This document shows, in pieces, positions 45,231-54,326 of a DNA stretch of 64,000 bases; position 1 is the stretch's first letter; every line of letters begins with the position of its first letter. The stretch lies in contig NZ_JACVQF010000158.1 in NCBI RefSeq assembly GCF_014534645.1, forward strand, positions 1 through 64,000. Direction: 5' to 3'. Under the pieces are notes generated by a model. The model did not search any database. It was not told the origin of the DNA and saw nothing but the letters and a program-made list of their open reading frames with translations. The stretch comes from Streptomyces griseicoloratus (GTDB taxonomy: Bacteria; Actinomycetota; Actinomycetes; Streptomycetales; Streptomycetaceae). The position numbers and the translations under genes were made by a program.

Positions 45231-46958
45231 TCAGCCGATGATCGGTTCGGTGTCGCTGCAGTTGGTGAACGGCTTCCACGGACGGCTGCCGTCGCCGGAG
45301 GGCGCACCGGCGTAGGCCGGGTTGCCGGTGATGGTCTGGGTGCGCTCCTCGTGGGTGACGTCGATGCCGAACAGTTTGAAGCCGACGGTCAGCGAGCCGG
45401 CCGACAGGCCGAAGCCGATGCCGAGGGACGCGTTCCACCAGTCGGTGTCGACGTCGTAGTCGAGACTGGTGATCTGTGCCTTGTCGTGCAGCAGCCGGTC
45501 GATCGGGCCCGCGTCGGCGGGCAGCGGGCCCGCGAGGGCGTGCGGTGAGGGGATGCCCTGCTCCGCGGGGTTGTCGCCGCGTCCGCGTATCCAGTCCTCG
45601 ACGGTCTCGCGGTCCTCGTCGCTGCCGAGCGTGATCTCCGCGATCTCGGTGTGCAGCCGCGTCTCGGTCTTTCCGCCCCCGCCGCCGACCTCGATGGTGA
45701 CCGGGCCCGTGTTGACCCCCGCGCCGACGTTGACGCCGGGTCCGCCGCTGCTCTCCTGGCTCGTGGTGATCTTCAGCTTCTCGGGGCGGTGCTCCAGCCC
45801 CTCCTCGGTCTCCCGGTCGTAGGCGGCGGCGTCGTAGGTGACGGCGATCTGCTGCATGTGCGTACCGCCCGCCTGGGCGCCCGCGCCGAACTTCCCGCCC
45901 ATCTCGAAGGTGTAGACGAAGGTGATCTTGCCGGCGTCGGGGCCGGTCTTGGCCCGCATCACCACGACGTCCTTGCTCATGGTGCCGGACAGTCCCTGGA
46001 TGGAACCGTTGCCCATGTCCTTGGTGTCCGGCGTCGAGCCGATCACCGTGTCCTGGGCCTTCTTGATCTTCTCCTCCACCTCCTTCGGCGACGCCTTGGG
46101 GTTGTTCTTGCGGATCTCGGCGGCGATGTCGTCCTTCAGCGACTTCACCGCCTTGTCGTCCTTGGCGTACTTGCCGCCGAAGCTCACCTCACCGGCGACC
46201 TCCGTCGTGGTCTTGGTGATGTCGATGTCCGGGGCCTTCTCCGGGTCGACGTCCGGCTTCTTGTCCTCCGCCACCTTGCCGCAGATCATGCCGAGTTCGG
46301 CGGACCGGGCACCCGGCGGACGGCTTCTGCACTTGTTCGCGGCCTTCAGGTACTCGGCGAACTGCTTGGCGTCGGCGAGGTTCTCCGCCAGGTCCTTCTG
46401 CCGGTCGCCGGACTTGTGCCCGTGGAACAGCCACCGGCCGCCGCTGCCGCTGCTCTTGACGTAGCTTCCGCCCAGGGAGGCGCCGCCGCCCCACTTCTCC
46501 AGGCCCGGTATGCCCGCCTCGACGCTGGCGGTCACGCCCGCGCCGCTGGTGGCGACCCGCTCCAGGGTGACGGAGCCGTCGGACCACTGCTGCACCTTGA
46601 CCTGCTCGGTGCTGGAGATCTTGAGGAACAGGACCTGCACCACCACGGTGTCCTTGGTCTCCTCCGACGACAGCAGGCACTTGGCGGGCTGGAAGGGGTC
46701 GCCGCCGGGCGGGAGGCCGTCGTCGGGGCCGGGCGCGGCCTCCGTGTCCCCCGGCCCGCACCCGCCGGTTCCGGTCACCCGCTGCACCTGGCACATGATC
46801 TCGTCGTCGATCCGCGTGCCCAGGGCGGTTCCCGCGAGGGCCAGGACCACGGCACCGGCCACCGCCACCACTCCCAGATACTCGACGGCACCCTGGCCGG
46901 CGTCCCGCCCCCGGCCACCGCGCACGTCCGTGTGCTCCGCCCTCCCGAACACGCGCAC
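45231..46958 (-). CDS. large exported protein with Flp-pilin-like N-terminal segment
   Basis: A 575-residue protein not assigned to a family. Residues 19-50 (DAGQGAVEYLGVVAVAGAVV) look like a Flp/TadE class-III export segment: Gly at the cleavage site, Glu five residues on, then a hydrophobic helix. The rest is soluble, Gly/Lys/Thr-rich and beta-strand prone, with repeated amphipathic stretches (TLERVATSGAGVTASVEAG, VEVGGGGGKTET-type). Cys residues at the ends may pair. The GTG at 46958 follows GGGGAGG. Such proteins are seen beside Streptomyces genes without tad clusters; here no tad ATPase or peptidase is present, so the segment may simply be a membrane anchor. Confidence 0.75.
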   Translation of the reverse strand: MRVFGRAEHTDVRGGRGRDAGQGAVEYLGVVAVAGAVVLALAGTALGTRIDDEIMCQVQRVTGTGGCGPGDTEAAPGPDDGLPPGGDPFQPAKCLLSSEETKDTVVVQVLFLKISSTEQVKVQQWSDGSVTLERVATSGAGVTASVEAGIPGLEKWGGGASLGGSYVKSSGSGGRWLFHGHKSGDRQKDLAENLADAKQFAEYLKAANKCRSRPPGARSAELGMICGKVAEDKKPDVDPEKAPDIDITKTTTEVAGEVSFGGKYAKDDKAVKSLKDDIAAEIRKNNPKASPKEVEEKIKKAQDTVIGSTPDTKDMGNGSIQGLSGTMSKDVVVMRAKTGPDAGKITFVYTFEMGGKFGAGAQAGGTHMQQIAVTYDAAAYDRETEEGLEHRPEKLKITTSQESSGGPGVNVGAGVNTGPVTIEVGGGGGKTETRLHTEIAEITLGSDEDRETVEDWIRGRGDNPAEQGIPSPHALAGPLPADAGPIDRLLHDKAQITSLDYDVDTDWWNASLGIGFGLSAGSLTVGFKLFGIDVTHEERTQTITGNPAYAGAPSGDGSRPWKPFTNCSDTEPIIG

Positions 46959-47380
46959 CCCGCCGCCCTCCCCGGCTCGTCGCCTCGCTGTCCCGGGCTG
47001 TGACGGTACGGAGCGCCGCGGGCCCAGGGGCAGGGCCCACGCACCCATTCCGCACCGGCACGGGCCCAATTCCCGCCGCTCGCCGGTCTCCGCGCACCCG
47101 CCCCACGCTGCCCGTACGGGCAGCGGGACCCGCGCGGCGAGGTCCTTCCGGGCACGCGGACGGCCGGCCCGGGTTCCCCGACGCGGCGGACCTGGTGTCT
47201 CCGCGGTGCGGCCGGGCGGCGCGCGGGCAGGTCCCGCGGGGTTTCGGGGGCCCAGGACCGCCCCGCCGCGGGTGTGCCGCGCGGGAACCCGGACAGCGGC
47301 GGGTCCGGCATGCCCGGACGATCATTGCGCCGCAGAATGCGCATGGACGAAACATGCTGGAACGGCAGAAAGGCGGCGGC
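46959..47380. other. 422-bp divergent spacer
   Basis: Between the Flp-like protein gene and the MFS gene. GC-rich throughout, with several short inverted repeats such as GGGCCC runs near 47017-47071. An AT-richer patch at 47325-47356 is the likely promoter zone for the MFS gene. No gene recognised in either strand. Confidence 0.4.
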
Positions 47381-48916
47381 GTGGACGCGAATCCCGACGG
47401 GCGGTCCGGGCACCTGGGGCGGGTGACGATGCCGAGATCGGTCGCGAACATGCCGCGGCAGGTCCGCGACGAGCTGACCCGTCGGCTCCGCCGCAGCAAG
47501 CGGGCCTTCCGCGAGGAGGACGTCCAGGTCGTCGAGGGACCGCTGCTCAAGCGCGCGGTCGGAGCCTCGGCACTGGGCAACTGCATGGAGTGGTTCGACT
47601 TCGGCGTCTACAGCTATCTCGCCGCCACCATCGGCAAGGTCTTCTTCCCCGGCGCCTCCCCGGCCGCCCAGCTCATCTCCTCCTTCGCCACCTTCGCCGC
47701 GGCGTTCGTCGTGCGCCCGCTGGGCGGCCTCGTCTTCGGCCCCCTCGGGGACCGCATCGGCAGGCAGAAGGTGCTCGCCACCACCATGATCTTGATGGCG
47801 ATCGGCACCTTCTCCATCGGCCTGATCCCCAGCTACGCGAGCATCGGCATCGCCGCCCCGGCCCTGCTGCTGCTCGCCCGCATGGTCCAGGGCTTCTCCA
47901 CCGGCGGCGAGTACGGCGGCGCCACCACCTTCGTCGCCGAGTACTCGCCGGACCGCCGCCGCGGCTTCCTGTCCAGCTGGCTCGACTTCGGCACCTTCGT
48001 CGGCTACGCGCTCGGCTCCGCGCTGGTCACCGCGCTGAACCTGATGCTGACCGACGGCCAGATGCTCTCCTGGGGCTGGCGCATCCCGTTCCTGATCGCG
48101 GGTCCGCTCGGCGTCATCGGCCTGTACATGCGGCTGCGGCTGGAGGAGTCGCCGGCCTTCCAGCAGCAGCTCGACGAGCACGAGAAGAGCCTCGCCCAGG
48201 CGTCGGTGGGCAGCGAGTTCAAGACGATCGTCAGGAAGCACTGGCGCCCGCTGCTCATCTGCATGGGCCTGGTGCTGCTCTACAACGTCACCAACTACAT
48301 GGTCACCGGCTTCCTGCCCACCTACCAGACGGAGACCCTGGGCCGCTCCAGCGGCTTCGCCGACGTGCTGGTGCTGATCGGCATGCTGTGGATCGTGCTC
48401 CTGATCACCTTCCTCGGCCGGCTCAGCGACCACGTCGGCCGGCGCCCCGTCTACGGCTGCGCCGCGGCAGCGATGATCGTCCTCGCCGTACCGGCCTTCC
48501 TGCTCCTCAAGGCGGACGGCACCTGGGCACCGGTCGCCGGGGTCCTGATCCTCGCCACCCTGCTGGCCGGCTTCGCCGCACCGAGCGCCGCCACCCTGCC
48601 CGCGCTGTTCCCGACGGCCGTGCGGTACGCCGCGATGGGCATCGGCTTCAACTTCGCCGTGGCCGCCTTCGGCGGCACCACGCCGCTGTTCACCGAGGCG
48701 CTGGTGGAGATCACCGGGAACGACCTGATGCCCGCCTACTACCTGATGGCGGCCGGCGTCGTCGGCCTGGTGACCGTGAGGTTCCTCCCGGAGAGCGCCC
48801 AGGTGCCGCTCAACGGCTCGCAGCCGATGGTCGGCTCCCGCCGGGAGCGGCGGGAGCTGATCATCACGTCGAAGGACCTCTACCGCTACTCCAAGGAGCG
48901 CTCCGGCAGACGCTGA
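47381..48916 (+). CDS. MFS transporter, metabolite:H+ symporter (ProP-like)
   Basis: A 511-residue carrier with 12 helices. Family marks: GNCMEWFDFGVYSYLA at helix 1, loop GDRIGRQKVL, GFSTGGEYGGATTF at helix 4 and loop DHVGRRPVYG. This is the MHS group that moves osmolytes (proline, betaine) or dicarboxylates with protons. A 65-residue basic cytoplasmic leader precedes TM1. Start is uncertain: GTG 47381 has GAAAGG seven bases upstream and is chosen; ATG codons at 47354 and further downstream are possible. It overlaps the convergent EamA gene by 31 bp. Confidence 0.9.
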   Translation: MDANPDGRSGHLGRVTMPRSVANMPRQVRDELTRRLRRSKRAFREEDVQVVEGPLLKRAVGASALGNCMEWFDFGVYSYLAATIGKVFFPGASPAAQLISSFATFAAAFVVRPLGGLVFGPLGDRIGRQKVLATTMILMAIGTFSIGLIPSYASIGIAAPALLLLARMVQGFSTGGEYGGATTFVAEYSPDRRRGFLSSWLDFGTFVGYALGSALVTALNLMLTDGQMLSWGWRIPFLIAGPLGVIGLYMRLRLEESPAFQQQLDEHEKSLAQASVGSEFKTIVRKHWRPLLICMGLVLLYNVTNYMVTGFLPTYQTETLGRSSGFADVLVLIGMLWIVLLITFLGRLSDHVGRRPVYGCAAAAMIVLAVPAFLLLKADGTWAPVAGVLILATLLAGFAAPSAATLPALFPTAVRYAAMGIGFNFAVAAFGGTTPLFTEALVEITGNDLMPAYYLMAAGVVGLVTVRFLPESAQVPLNGSQPMVGSRRERRELIITSKDLYRYSKERSGRR

Positions 48917-49863
48917 CGCCCCGCGGGGACCTCTCGCGCGCCCGCGCCGGTGTCGTGACGGGGAGATGCGGCTTCCGCCTTCCGCCGCCGGGGGCGGGGC
49001 ACCGCGCCGGATCCCACGGCGACCCCGGCGCAGACCAGGGCGCTCCCCACCGCCTGGGCGGCGCCGTACGCGCCCGTTCCGACGAGCGGCGCCGTGCAGG
49101 CCGCGGCGACGGGGATCAGACCGGAGAACAGCGTGGCGCGCTCGGCGCCGATCCGCTGCATGCCCATGTACCAGCAGACGAACCCCACGACGGTGACGAC
49201 GGCCGCCTGCCACAGCAGCGCACCGGCCTCGACCGCGTCCGGACGCGGCAGCCACGCGGTCCCGTCGACCAGGACGCCGACCGCCGCCGACTCGGCCGCG
49301 GCGATCCCGCACACCGTGGCGGACAGCAGCCGGGGGCCCAGCGGCCGCAGCACGGGCACGGCGAGGACGGCGAACCCGACCTCGCCGGCCAGGGCGCACA
49401 GGGAGTAGGCGATGCCGGCGGCGTCGGTGCGGCCCCAGCCCTGGACGGTGAACGCGCCGACGGCCACGAAGAGCGCCCCGTACAGCACGACGCGCTGCGG
49501 CCTGCGCCCCTCCAGGAGGGGCATGACGACCGCGACCACCACGGGCGCGCACCCCACGAAGACGCCGGGGACCGCCGGTTCCGCCGTGCGCTCCGCGGCG
49601 AGGACGGCCAGGTTGAACCCGACCATGCCGACCGCCGCGAGCAGCACGAGCCGGAGCCGGCCACCGGCTCCCAGGCCGCGCAGCCGGGCCGTCGCGCCGG
49701 GGCCGGCCAGCGGCACGAGCAGGACGAAGGCCAGGGCGTAGCGCAGGAACTGGCCGCCGGCGTACGGGTAGTCCCCGAGGACGCTGTTGGCGGTGAAGGA
49801 CCCTCCGACGAGGACACAGGCGAGCGCGGCGAGCAGTGCTCCGCGCGCGGTGGTGGCGTTCAT
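48886..49863 (-). CDS. EamA/DMT-family exporter
   Basis: A 325-residue membrane protein with ten helices in two EamA repeats (about residues 8-140 and 150-285). Recognisable are GGSFTANSVL near the start and FSGLIPVAAACTAPLVG near 250. The C-terminal 35 residues are charged. It likely exports a small metabolite or amino acid. It is the last gene of a minus-strand row that starts at 53509; the gap to its upstream neighbour is 53 bp. Its end overlaps the convergent MFS gene. Confidence 0.87.
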   Translation of the reverse strand: MNATTARGALLAALACVLVGGSFTANSVLGDYPYAGGQFLRYALAFVLLVPLAGPGATARLRGLGAGGRLRLVLLAAVGMVGFNLAVLAAERTAEPAVPGVFVGCAPVVVAVVMPLLEGRRPQRVVLYGALFVAVGAFTVQGWGRTDAAGIAYSLCALAGEVGFAVLAVPVLRPLGPRLLSATVCGIAAAESAAVGVLVDGTAWLPRPDAVEAGALLWQAAVVTVVGFVCWYMGMQRIGAERATLFSGLIPVAAACTAPLVGTGAYGAAQAVGSALVCAGVAVGSGAVPRPRRRKAEAASPRHDTGAGAREVPAGRQRLPERSLE

Positions 49864-49916
49864 GGCAACGACGCTAGGAAGCGCGGCGGTCTCCTATGAG
49901 GTCCATTCGCACGCCG

Positions 49917-50402
49917 TCATCGAGGACCAATCGGGCCCGACTCCCGGTCCGAGGCCGGCCAGACGTAGGGCAGGTCGTCCGGGACCCCGGGAAACAGTCC
50001 GGCGTACGCGGCCGGGTCCTTGCGCACCAGGGCCGAGCGGTGGCTGAGGTGGAAGGCGTCGTCGCCCAGCCAGGGCGGGAGTTCCCCGGCCGCGGCCAGG
50101 TCCGGCTGGTCGCGCACCGGCACACCCGGGCGGGTGGCGGCGAGTCCGGCGACGAGGGACGCCGCGCAGCCGTCCTGGTGCCCCCGCTCCCGCCAGACCC
50201 GGCAGACCTCCAGCCCGTAGCGGACCAGCGCCTCCTCGTAGCCCGTCCACATCCGCACGGCGGGGTGCCGGCGCCAGCCGTAGCCGGGCACGGTCAGTCC
50301 GCGCAGCACCTGGAGCGCCTCGACCCGCTGCTTTCCCAGCCGGCGGCGGTCCAGCGTGAGCGCCGACTCCCTGAAGCCGGGGTGGGGCAGGAACGTCTGC
50401 AT
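49917..50402 (-). CDS. MSMEG_6728-family protein, pyrimidine-dimer glycosylase-like
   Basis: A 161-residue protein starting MQTFLPHPGFRESALTLDRRRLGKQRVEA, the family hallmark; the RRLGKQRVE region resembles the active-site helix of T4-type pyrimidine-dimer glycosylases. Further blocks are GWRRHPAVRMWTGYEEALVRYGL and HLSHRSALVRKDP. The family is related to Pyr_excise proteins but activity on UV lesions has not, to my knowledge, been shown. It sits within a group of redox genes on the same strand, 57 bp behind the SDR. Confidence 0.82.
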   Translation of the reverse strand: MQTFLPHPGFRESALTLDRRRLGKQRVEALQVLRGLTVPGYGWRRHPAVRMWTGYEEALVRYGLEVCRVWRERGHQDGCAASLVAGLAATRPGVPVRDQPDLAAAGELPPWLGDDAFHLSHRSALVRKDPAAYAGLFPGVPDDLPYVWPASDRESGPIGPR

Positions 50403-50459
50403 GCCGTGTCCTTGTCGGGTCGCGGTCCCGTGGGTCCTCCTCGCGCCTCCGTGGCGGAT

Positions 50460-51341
50460 TCAGTCCCGGCGACCGGCCGCCGCCTCGTCGGCGCGTCCGC
50501 CGGCGCCGAGCGGCCCGGTCGGATCGAGGCTCCCCTCGGCCTCCAGCCGGGGCAGACGGCGGCGCGACAGGCGCAGCACGACGGGCGGCAGGGCCGTGCG
50601 CGTCACCTGGGCCAGGCGCAGCCACGCCGGCACGTAGACGGCGGTGCGGCGGCGCTCCACCGCCCGGACCAGCCGGGCGGCGACCAGGTCCACCGGCAGG
50701 ACGCGGCGGGCGGGCGCCGGCATGTGCGCGCGCAGTTCGCGCAGGACGTCGTGCCGGTCCGCGTCGCGGATCAGGTCGGTGTCGGTCCAGTTGAGGTAGG
50801 CGATGCCCACGGCGACCCCGTGGTGCGCCACCTCGGCGCGCAGCGCGTGGGCGAAGGCCTCGACGCCCGCCTTGGAGGCGCAGTAGGCGCTCATCAGGGG
50901 CGCGGCGCCGAGCGAGGCGGAGGAGGCGATCTGGAGGTGGAAGCCCGCCGTGTGCAGCAGGTCCGGCAGGAAGGCCCGGGCCGTGTGGGCGCTGCCCGTC
51001 AGGTTGACGTCGATCACGCGGCGCCACACGGCCGGGTCCGAGGCGGCGAACGGCCCGCCTTCCGCGATTCCGGCGTTCGCCACCACGACCGACGCCCGGC
51101 CCAGTCGTCCGCGCACCTGCGCGGCCGCCTCGTCGAGCGCGGCGGCGTCGGTGACGTCGGCCTTCAGCGTCAGCGCCGGGCCCGGCAGGGAGGCCGCCAC
51201 CGTGTCCAGTCCGGCCTTCTCGTGGCCGAGCAGCGCGAGCCGCGCGCCGCGCCGGGCGCACTCGCGTGCCAGTGCCGCGCCGAGGCCGCGGGCGGCCCCC
51301 GTCACCACGACGGTACGGTCCCTGAGGGGGCTGTCGGCCAC
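50460..51341 (-). CDS. short-chain dehydrogenase/reductase
   Basis: A 293-residue classical SDR. TGAARGLGAA at residues 14-23, VANAG near 90, catalytic Ser in QIASSASLG and YCASK for YxxxK. The C-terminal 60 residues (VYVPAWLRLAQVTRTALPPVV) suggest membrane contact. Start ATG 51341 lies 43 bp after the oxidoreductase stop on the same strand, so co-transcription is likely. Confidence 0.9.
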   Translation of the reverse strand: MADSPLRDRTVVVTGAARGLGAALARECARRGARLALLGHEKAGLDTVAASLPGPALTLKADVTDAAALDEAAAQVRGRLGRASVVVANAGIAEGGPFAASDPAVWRRVIDVNLTGSAHTARAFLPDLLHTAGFHLQIASSASLGAAPLMSAYCASKAGVEAFAHALRAEVAHHGVAVGIAYLNWTDTDLIRDADRHDVLRELRAHMPAPARRVLPVDLVAARLVRAVERRRTAVYVPAWLRLAQVTRTALPPVVLRLSRRRLPRLEAEGSLDPTGPLGAGGRADEAAAGRRD

Positions 51342-51384
51342 CGGTCGCTCCTTTCCGTTCGGTCACCGGCCCGCGCCGGCCCCG

Positions 51385-53016
51385 TCATCCGAGTGGCTTC
51401 CGCCTGGCGCCGGTGCGGTCCCGGCGGGTGAGCGCGCGCTGCAGCCGGGCGAGGCCCGCGAGCCGGTGCTGGCGCAGCGCGGCCCGGGCGGCGTTGGCGC
51501 CGGGTGCGCCGTGCACGCCGCCTCCCGGGTGTGCGCCCGCGGAGGCGAGGAAGAGGCCGGCCACCGGTGTCTCCGGCCGCCCGGTGCCCGGCACGGGCCG
51601 GAACACGAGCTGCTGGTGCATCGCGGTGGTGCCGCCGTTGACGGCGCCGCCGTGCAGGTTGGCGTCCAGCGCCTGGAGGGTGGGCGGGGCGAGGACGCGC
51701 CGGGCCCGGATCAGTGAGCGGAAGCCGGGGGCGAAGCGTTCGACCTGGCGCTCGACCCGGTCGGCCATGACCTCCTGTTCCCGGGCGTCCCAGGCTCCGC
51801 TGATCCCTTCGCCGCCCGCGTCACCGCCGATGTCGTGGGGCACGTGGGTGTAGGCCCAGGCGGACTCCGTGCCGCGCGGTGAGCGGGTCGGGTCCGAGGT
51901 CGTCATCTGGCCGAGGATCGCGAAGGGGCGGTCGGGCACCCGCCGCATGGCGATCTGGGCCGCGAACCGCGTGAGCTCGTCGACGCCGTTGGACAGATGG
52001 ACGGTCCCGGCCCGTGCCGCCGCCTCGCAGCGCCAGGGCACCGGGCCGTCGAGCGCCCAGTCGACCTTGAAGGTGGCGAAGTCCCACTGGAAGCGCCGCA
52101 GGTCGTGGAGGACCTGCGGGGGCAGGTCGCCGGGGTCGACGAGTTCGCCGTACAGGGCGGGGACGGACACGTCCGCAAGCACGGCGCGCCGTGCGGCGAC
52201 CGTGCCGCCGTCGGCCGTGCGCACCGCGACGGCGCGCCGGTCGCGCACGACGACGTGGCTGACGCGGTGTCCGCAGCGCAGCGTGCCGCCGCGGGCCCGC
52301 AGCCGGTGGGCCAGTGCCGCGGTGAGCGCTCCGGAGCCGCCGACGGGCACGGGGAAGCCGTAGGTCTGCCCGAGCATCGACATCAGCCAGCCGAAGCCGC
52401 CGCTGCCGGCGGCCTCGGGCGCGAGGTCGGCGTGCAGCGCGTTGCCGGCCAGGAGCAGCCGGCCGCCCTCTCCGCGGAACTCCTCCTCCCCGAGGCGCCG
52501 CACCGGGAGCACGAGGGTGCGCGCGAGGCGCAGACCTCCCCCGCCGTGCAGGCGGGCGGCGAGCCGGACGGTGGCCCGCAGCGGCGGGAAGGGGGTGAAC
52601 AGGGCGTCCAGGATGCGGGCCCGGTGGCGTTCCCACACGTCGTGCAGGCGTCGCCAGGCGTCACCGTCCCCGGGCGCGAACGTGTCGAGGGAGGCGGCGG
52701 TGGTGCCGAGGTCGCGGTCGAGGACCGCGCACCGTCCGTCGGTCAGGGGGTGGGCCAGGACGTGGGGCGCGTGGCTCCAGCGCAGCCCGTGGTCCTCCAG
52801 TCGCAGGCCGGCCAGGGCCGGCGAGGCGGCGGCGAGCGGGTAGAAGGAGCTGAAGAGGTCGCTCACGTAGCCGGGCGCGACCCCGCTGTCGTGACGGACC
52901 GCCCCGCCCGGTTCGGGCTGCTCCTCCAGCACCGTCACGCTCCAGCCGGCGTCCGCCAGCAGATTGGCGGCGACCAGTCCGTTGGGACCGGCCCCGATCA
53001 CGACGGCGTCAGGCAC
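51385..53016 (-). CDS. FAD-dependent oxidoreductase, phytoene desaturase (CrtI)-like
   Basis: A 543-residue flavoprotein of the carotenoid desaturase/isomerase superfamily. Dinucleotide motif VIGAGPNGLVAANLLADAG at residues 6-24, then VLEEQPEPGGAV. C-terminal FAD block PVAGLFLASAGAHPGGGVHG. No carotenoid synthesis genes (crtE, crtB) are near, so a lipid or polyene substrate is as likely as phytoene. The GTG at 53016 overlaps the SRPBCC stop by eight bases, so translation is coupled; a longer reading upstream lacks conserved residues. Confidence 0.9.
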   Translation of the reverse strand: MPDAVVIGAGPNGLVAANLLADAGWSVTVLEEQPEPGGAVRHDSGVAPGYVSDLFSSFYPLAAASPALAGLRLEDHGLRWSHAPHVLAHPLTDGRCAVLDRDLGTTAASLDTFAPGDGDAWRRLHDVWERHRARILDALFTPFPPLRATVRLAARLHGGGGLRLARTLVLPVRRLGEEEFRGEGGRLLLAGNALHADLAPEAAGSGGFGWLMSMLGQTYGFPVPVGGSGALTAALAHRLRARGGTLRCGHRVSHVVVRDRRAVAVRTADGGTVAARRAVLADVSVPALYGELVDPGDLPPQVLHDLRRFQWDFATFKVDWALDGPVPWRCEAAARAGTVHLSNGVDELTRFAAQIAMRRVPDRPFAILGQMTTSDPTRSPRGTESAWAYTHVPHDIGGDAGGEGISGAWDAREQEVMADRVERQVERFAPGFRSLIRARRVLAPPTLQALDANLHGGAVNGGTTAMHQQLVFRPVPGTGRPETPVAGLFLASAGAHPGGGVHGAPGANAARAALRQHRLAGLARLQRALTRRDRTGARRKPLG

Positions 53017-53509
53017 GGCCGGCCCCCGGTGCGGGCTCCGCCGCCCTGCCCGCCGGGTCCCGGCCGCACCGGTCACCGGCCTCGGACTCGCACAGTTTCG
53101 CCAGTCTGGCGAGCATGGCGCGGTGCCGCAGCTGGATCAGCAGCTCCACGCCCGCGTTGTGCAGCAGGCCGCCCGCCCCGCGCAGGGGGTGCTCGTCCAC
53201 GATCACCAGGCAGTACTCGCCCCAGGGCCGCAGTTCCACGGCGATCCGCGCCGTGCCCAGCCTTCCCGCGTGCGCCTCCAGTTCCAGCTCGGACCCGTCG
53301 ACGCAGTGTCTGACGACCGTCTCGTTGCTCAGCCGGACGGGACCGAGGCACACCTCGTAGGCGATCGCGGAGCCGACCCGCGGCCACTGTCCGCGCGCCG
53401 GACTGACGGCCGACGGTCCCACCACCCATTCCACGTATCTGTCGCCGTCGGCGAGGACTTCCCACACCGCCTGCGGGCTCGCCTGGATCAACCGATGCCG
53501 AATCGCCAC
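53009..53509 (-). CDS. SRPBCC-family lipid/aromatic-binding protein
   Basis: A 166-residue START-like (SRPBCC) protein. VAIRHRLIQASPQAVWEVLADGDRYVEWVVG is the standard strand-helix start; mid-region VRLSNETVVRHC and LRPWGEYCLVIVDEHP, and the long C-terminal helix NAGVELLIQLRHRAMLARLAK closes the cavity. The GTG at 53509 is chosen because GGAGGAGG lies just upstream; an in-frame GTG five codons earlier is weaker. First gene of the five-gene minus-strand row, overlapping the CrtI-like gene. Confidence 0.88.
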   Translation of the reverse strand: MAIRHRLIQASPQAVWEVLADGDRYVEWVVGPSAVSPARGQWPRVGSAIAYEVCLGPVRLSNETVVRHCVDGSELELEAHAGRLGTARIAVELRPWGEYCLVIVDEHPLRGAGGLLHNAGVELLIQLRHRAMLARLAKLCESEAGDRCGRDPAGRAAEPAPGAGRA

Positions 53510-53543
53510 GCCGGCCTCCTCCACCCCAGGAGCAACTGCAGGG

Positions 53544-53557
53544 ACTCAGCACTGAGT
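53544..53557. promoter_or_regulatory. inverted repeat at the SRPBCC operon promoter
   Basis: ACTCAG-CA-CTGAGT, flanked by GGG and GCCC that could extend it, lies 35 bp upstream of the SRPBCC start. Candidate operator for the five-gene row; the binding protein is unknown. Confidence 0.45.
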
Positions 53558-53709
53558 GCCCCTTCCGGGACGGGCCAACCGGGGCGGCGGTCCGGCCCTG
53601 ACATCTCCCAGGTACCGGTCGCCCACAGCCGCCCATAACGTCCCGGAAGGAGCGGCGGCCGCTCGCCGCCGCCACCCGTGCTCACCGCCGACACAGGAGA
53701 AGAGGTCCC

Positions 53710-54162
53710 ATGAGCCGTCGTCGATCGCTCACGACTCTGCTGGCCGCGGGAGGCGCCGCCGCGGTGATGGCGCTGGCCTCCGTCCCGGCCCAGGCCGCGC
53801 CGCACTCGGGCGGGAACTATGGAGCGTATGCAATGGAGGGCCAGTACCCCACCGTCTCCGGCTGCTCGGGGACGTTCCGCCAGGTCGGTGCCACTCGGTA
53901 CGCCGGGGGCATGGCGCTGAAGTACTTCTACTCCGGCACGTGTGGCTCGTTCGCCCGCATCGAGAACTCACGGGCCAACTGCGCCGCCGTCCTGGAACGC
54001 TCCGACAGCGGCGCGGGCCGCGCCGACGGGTGGGTCTCGGAGACCGTCGACTCCGGCATCACCTACGCGTACACGCAGATCGGCAACAACCTGCACGGCC
54101 GTGTCTCGCGCGCCCTGCTCACCTGCGACGGCCACGTCTGGGCGCAGACCGGCTGGTACTGA
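53710..54162 (+). CDS. small secreted protein, two probable disulfides
   Basis: A 150-residue secreted protein, family not recognised. Signal peptide residues 1-29 (SLTTLLAAGGAAAVMALASVPAQA). The mature part has four Cys (SGCSGTF, GTCGSF, RANCAAV, LTCDGH) and is rich in Gly, Tyr, Ser: a compact beta protein. C-terminus VWAQTGWY. The ATG follows AGGAGAAGAGG. A strong hairpin behind it suggests its own transcript. Confidence 0.75.
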   Translation: MSRRRSLTTLLAAGGAAAVMALASVPAQAAPHSGGNYGAYAMEGQYPTVSGCSGTFRQVGATRYAGGMALKYFYSGTCGSFARIENSRANCAAVLERSDSGAGRADGWVSETVDSGITYAYTQIGNNLHGRVSRALLTCDGHVWAQTGWY

Positions 54163-54169
54163 GGTCCGT

Positions 54170-54226
54170 CCGGCGACCGGGTGCTGACGGTCCGTCAGGA
54201 CGTGGGCGTGCCCGCCCGGTCGCCGG
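54170..54226 (+). terminator. hairpin terminator
   Basis: CCGGCGACCGGG (54170-54181) pairs perfectly with CCCGGTCGCCGG (54215-54226); the loop holds a second hairpin TGACGG-T-CCGTCA (54185-54197). Confidence 0.75.
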
Positions 54227-54326
54227 TGCCGCGCACCGCTGCGTCGTCGCGGGGACCGCACCGGAAAGCCGCTGCATTGGCATGGACCTGATGAATTCGT
54301 GTGGCTAAGCTCATGGCAAACCCCGG

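Noticed and set aside
46510-49899. Plus-strand open frame of over 1100 codons
   Set aside because: It crosses three real genes on both strands in a wrong frame and shows no domain.
51385-53016. Carotenoid biosynthesis cluster
   Set aside because: Only a CrtI-like enzyme is present; crtE, crtB and cyclase genes are missing.
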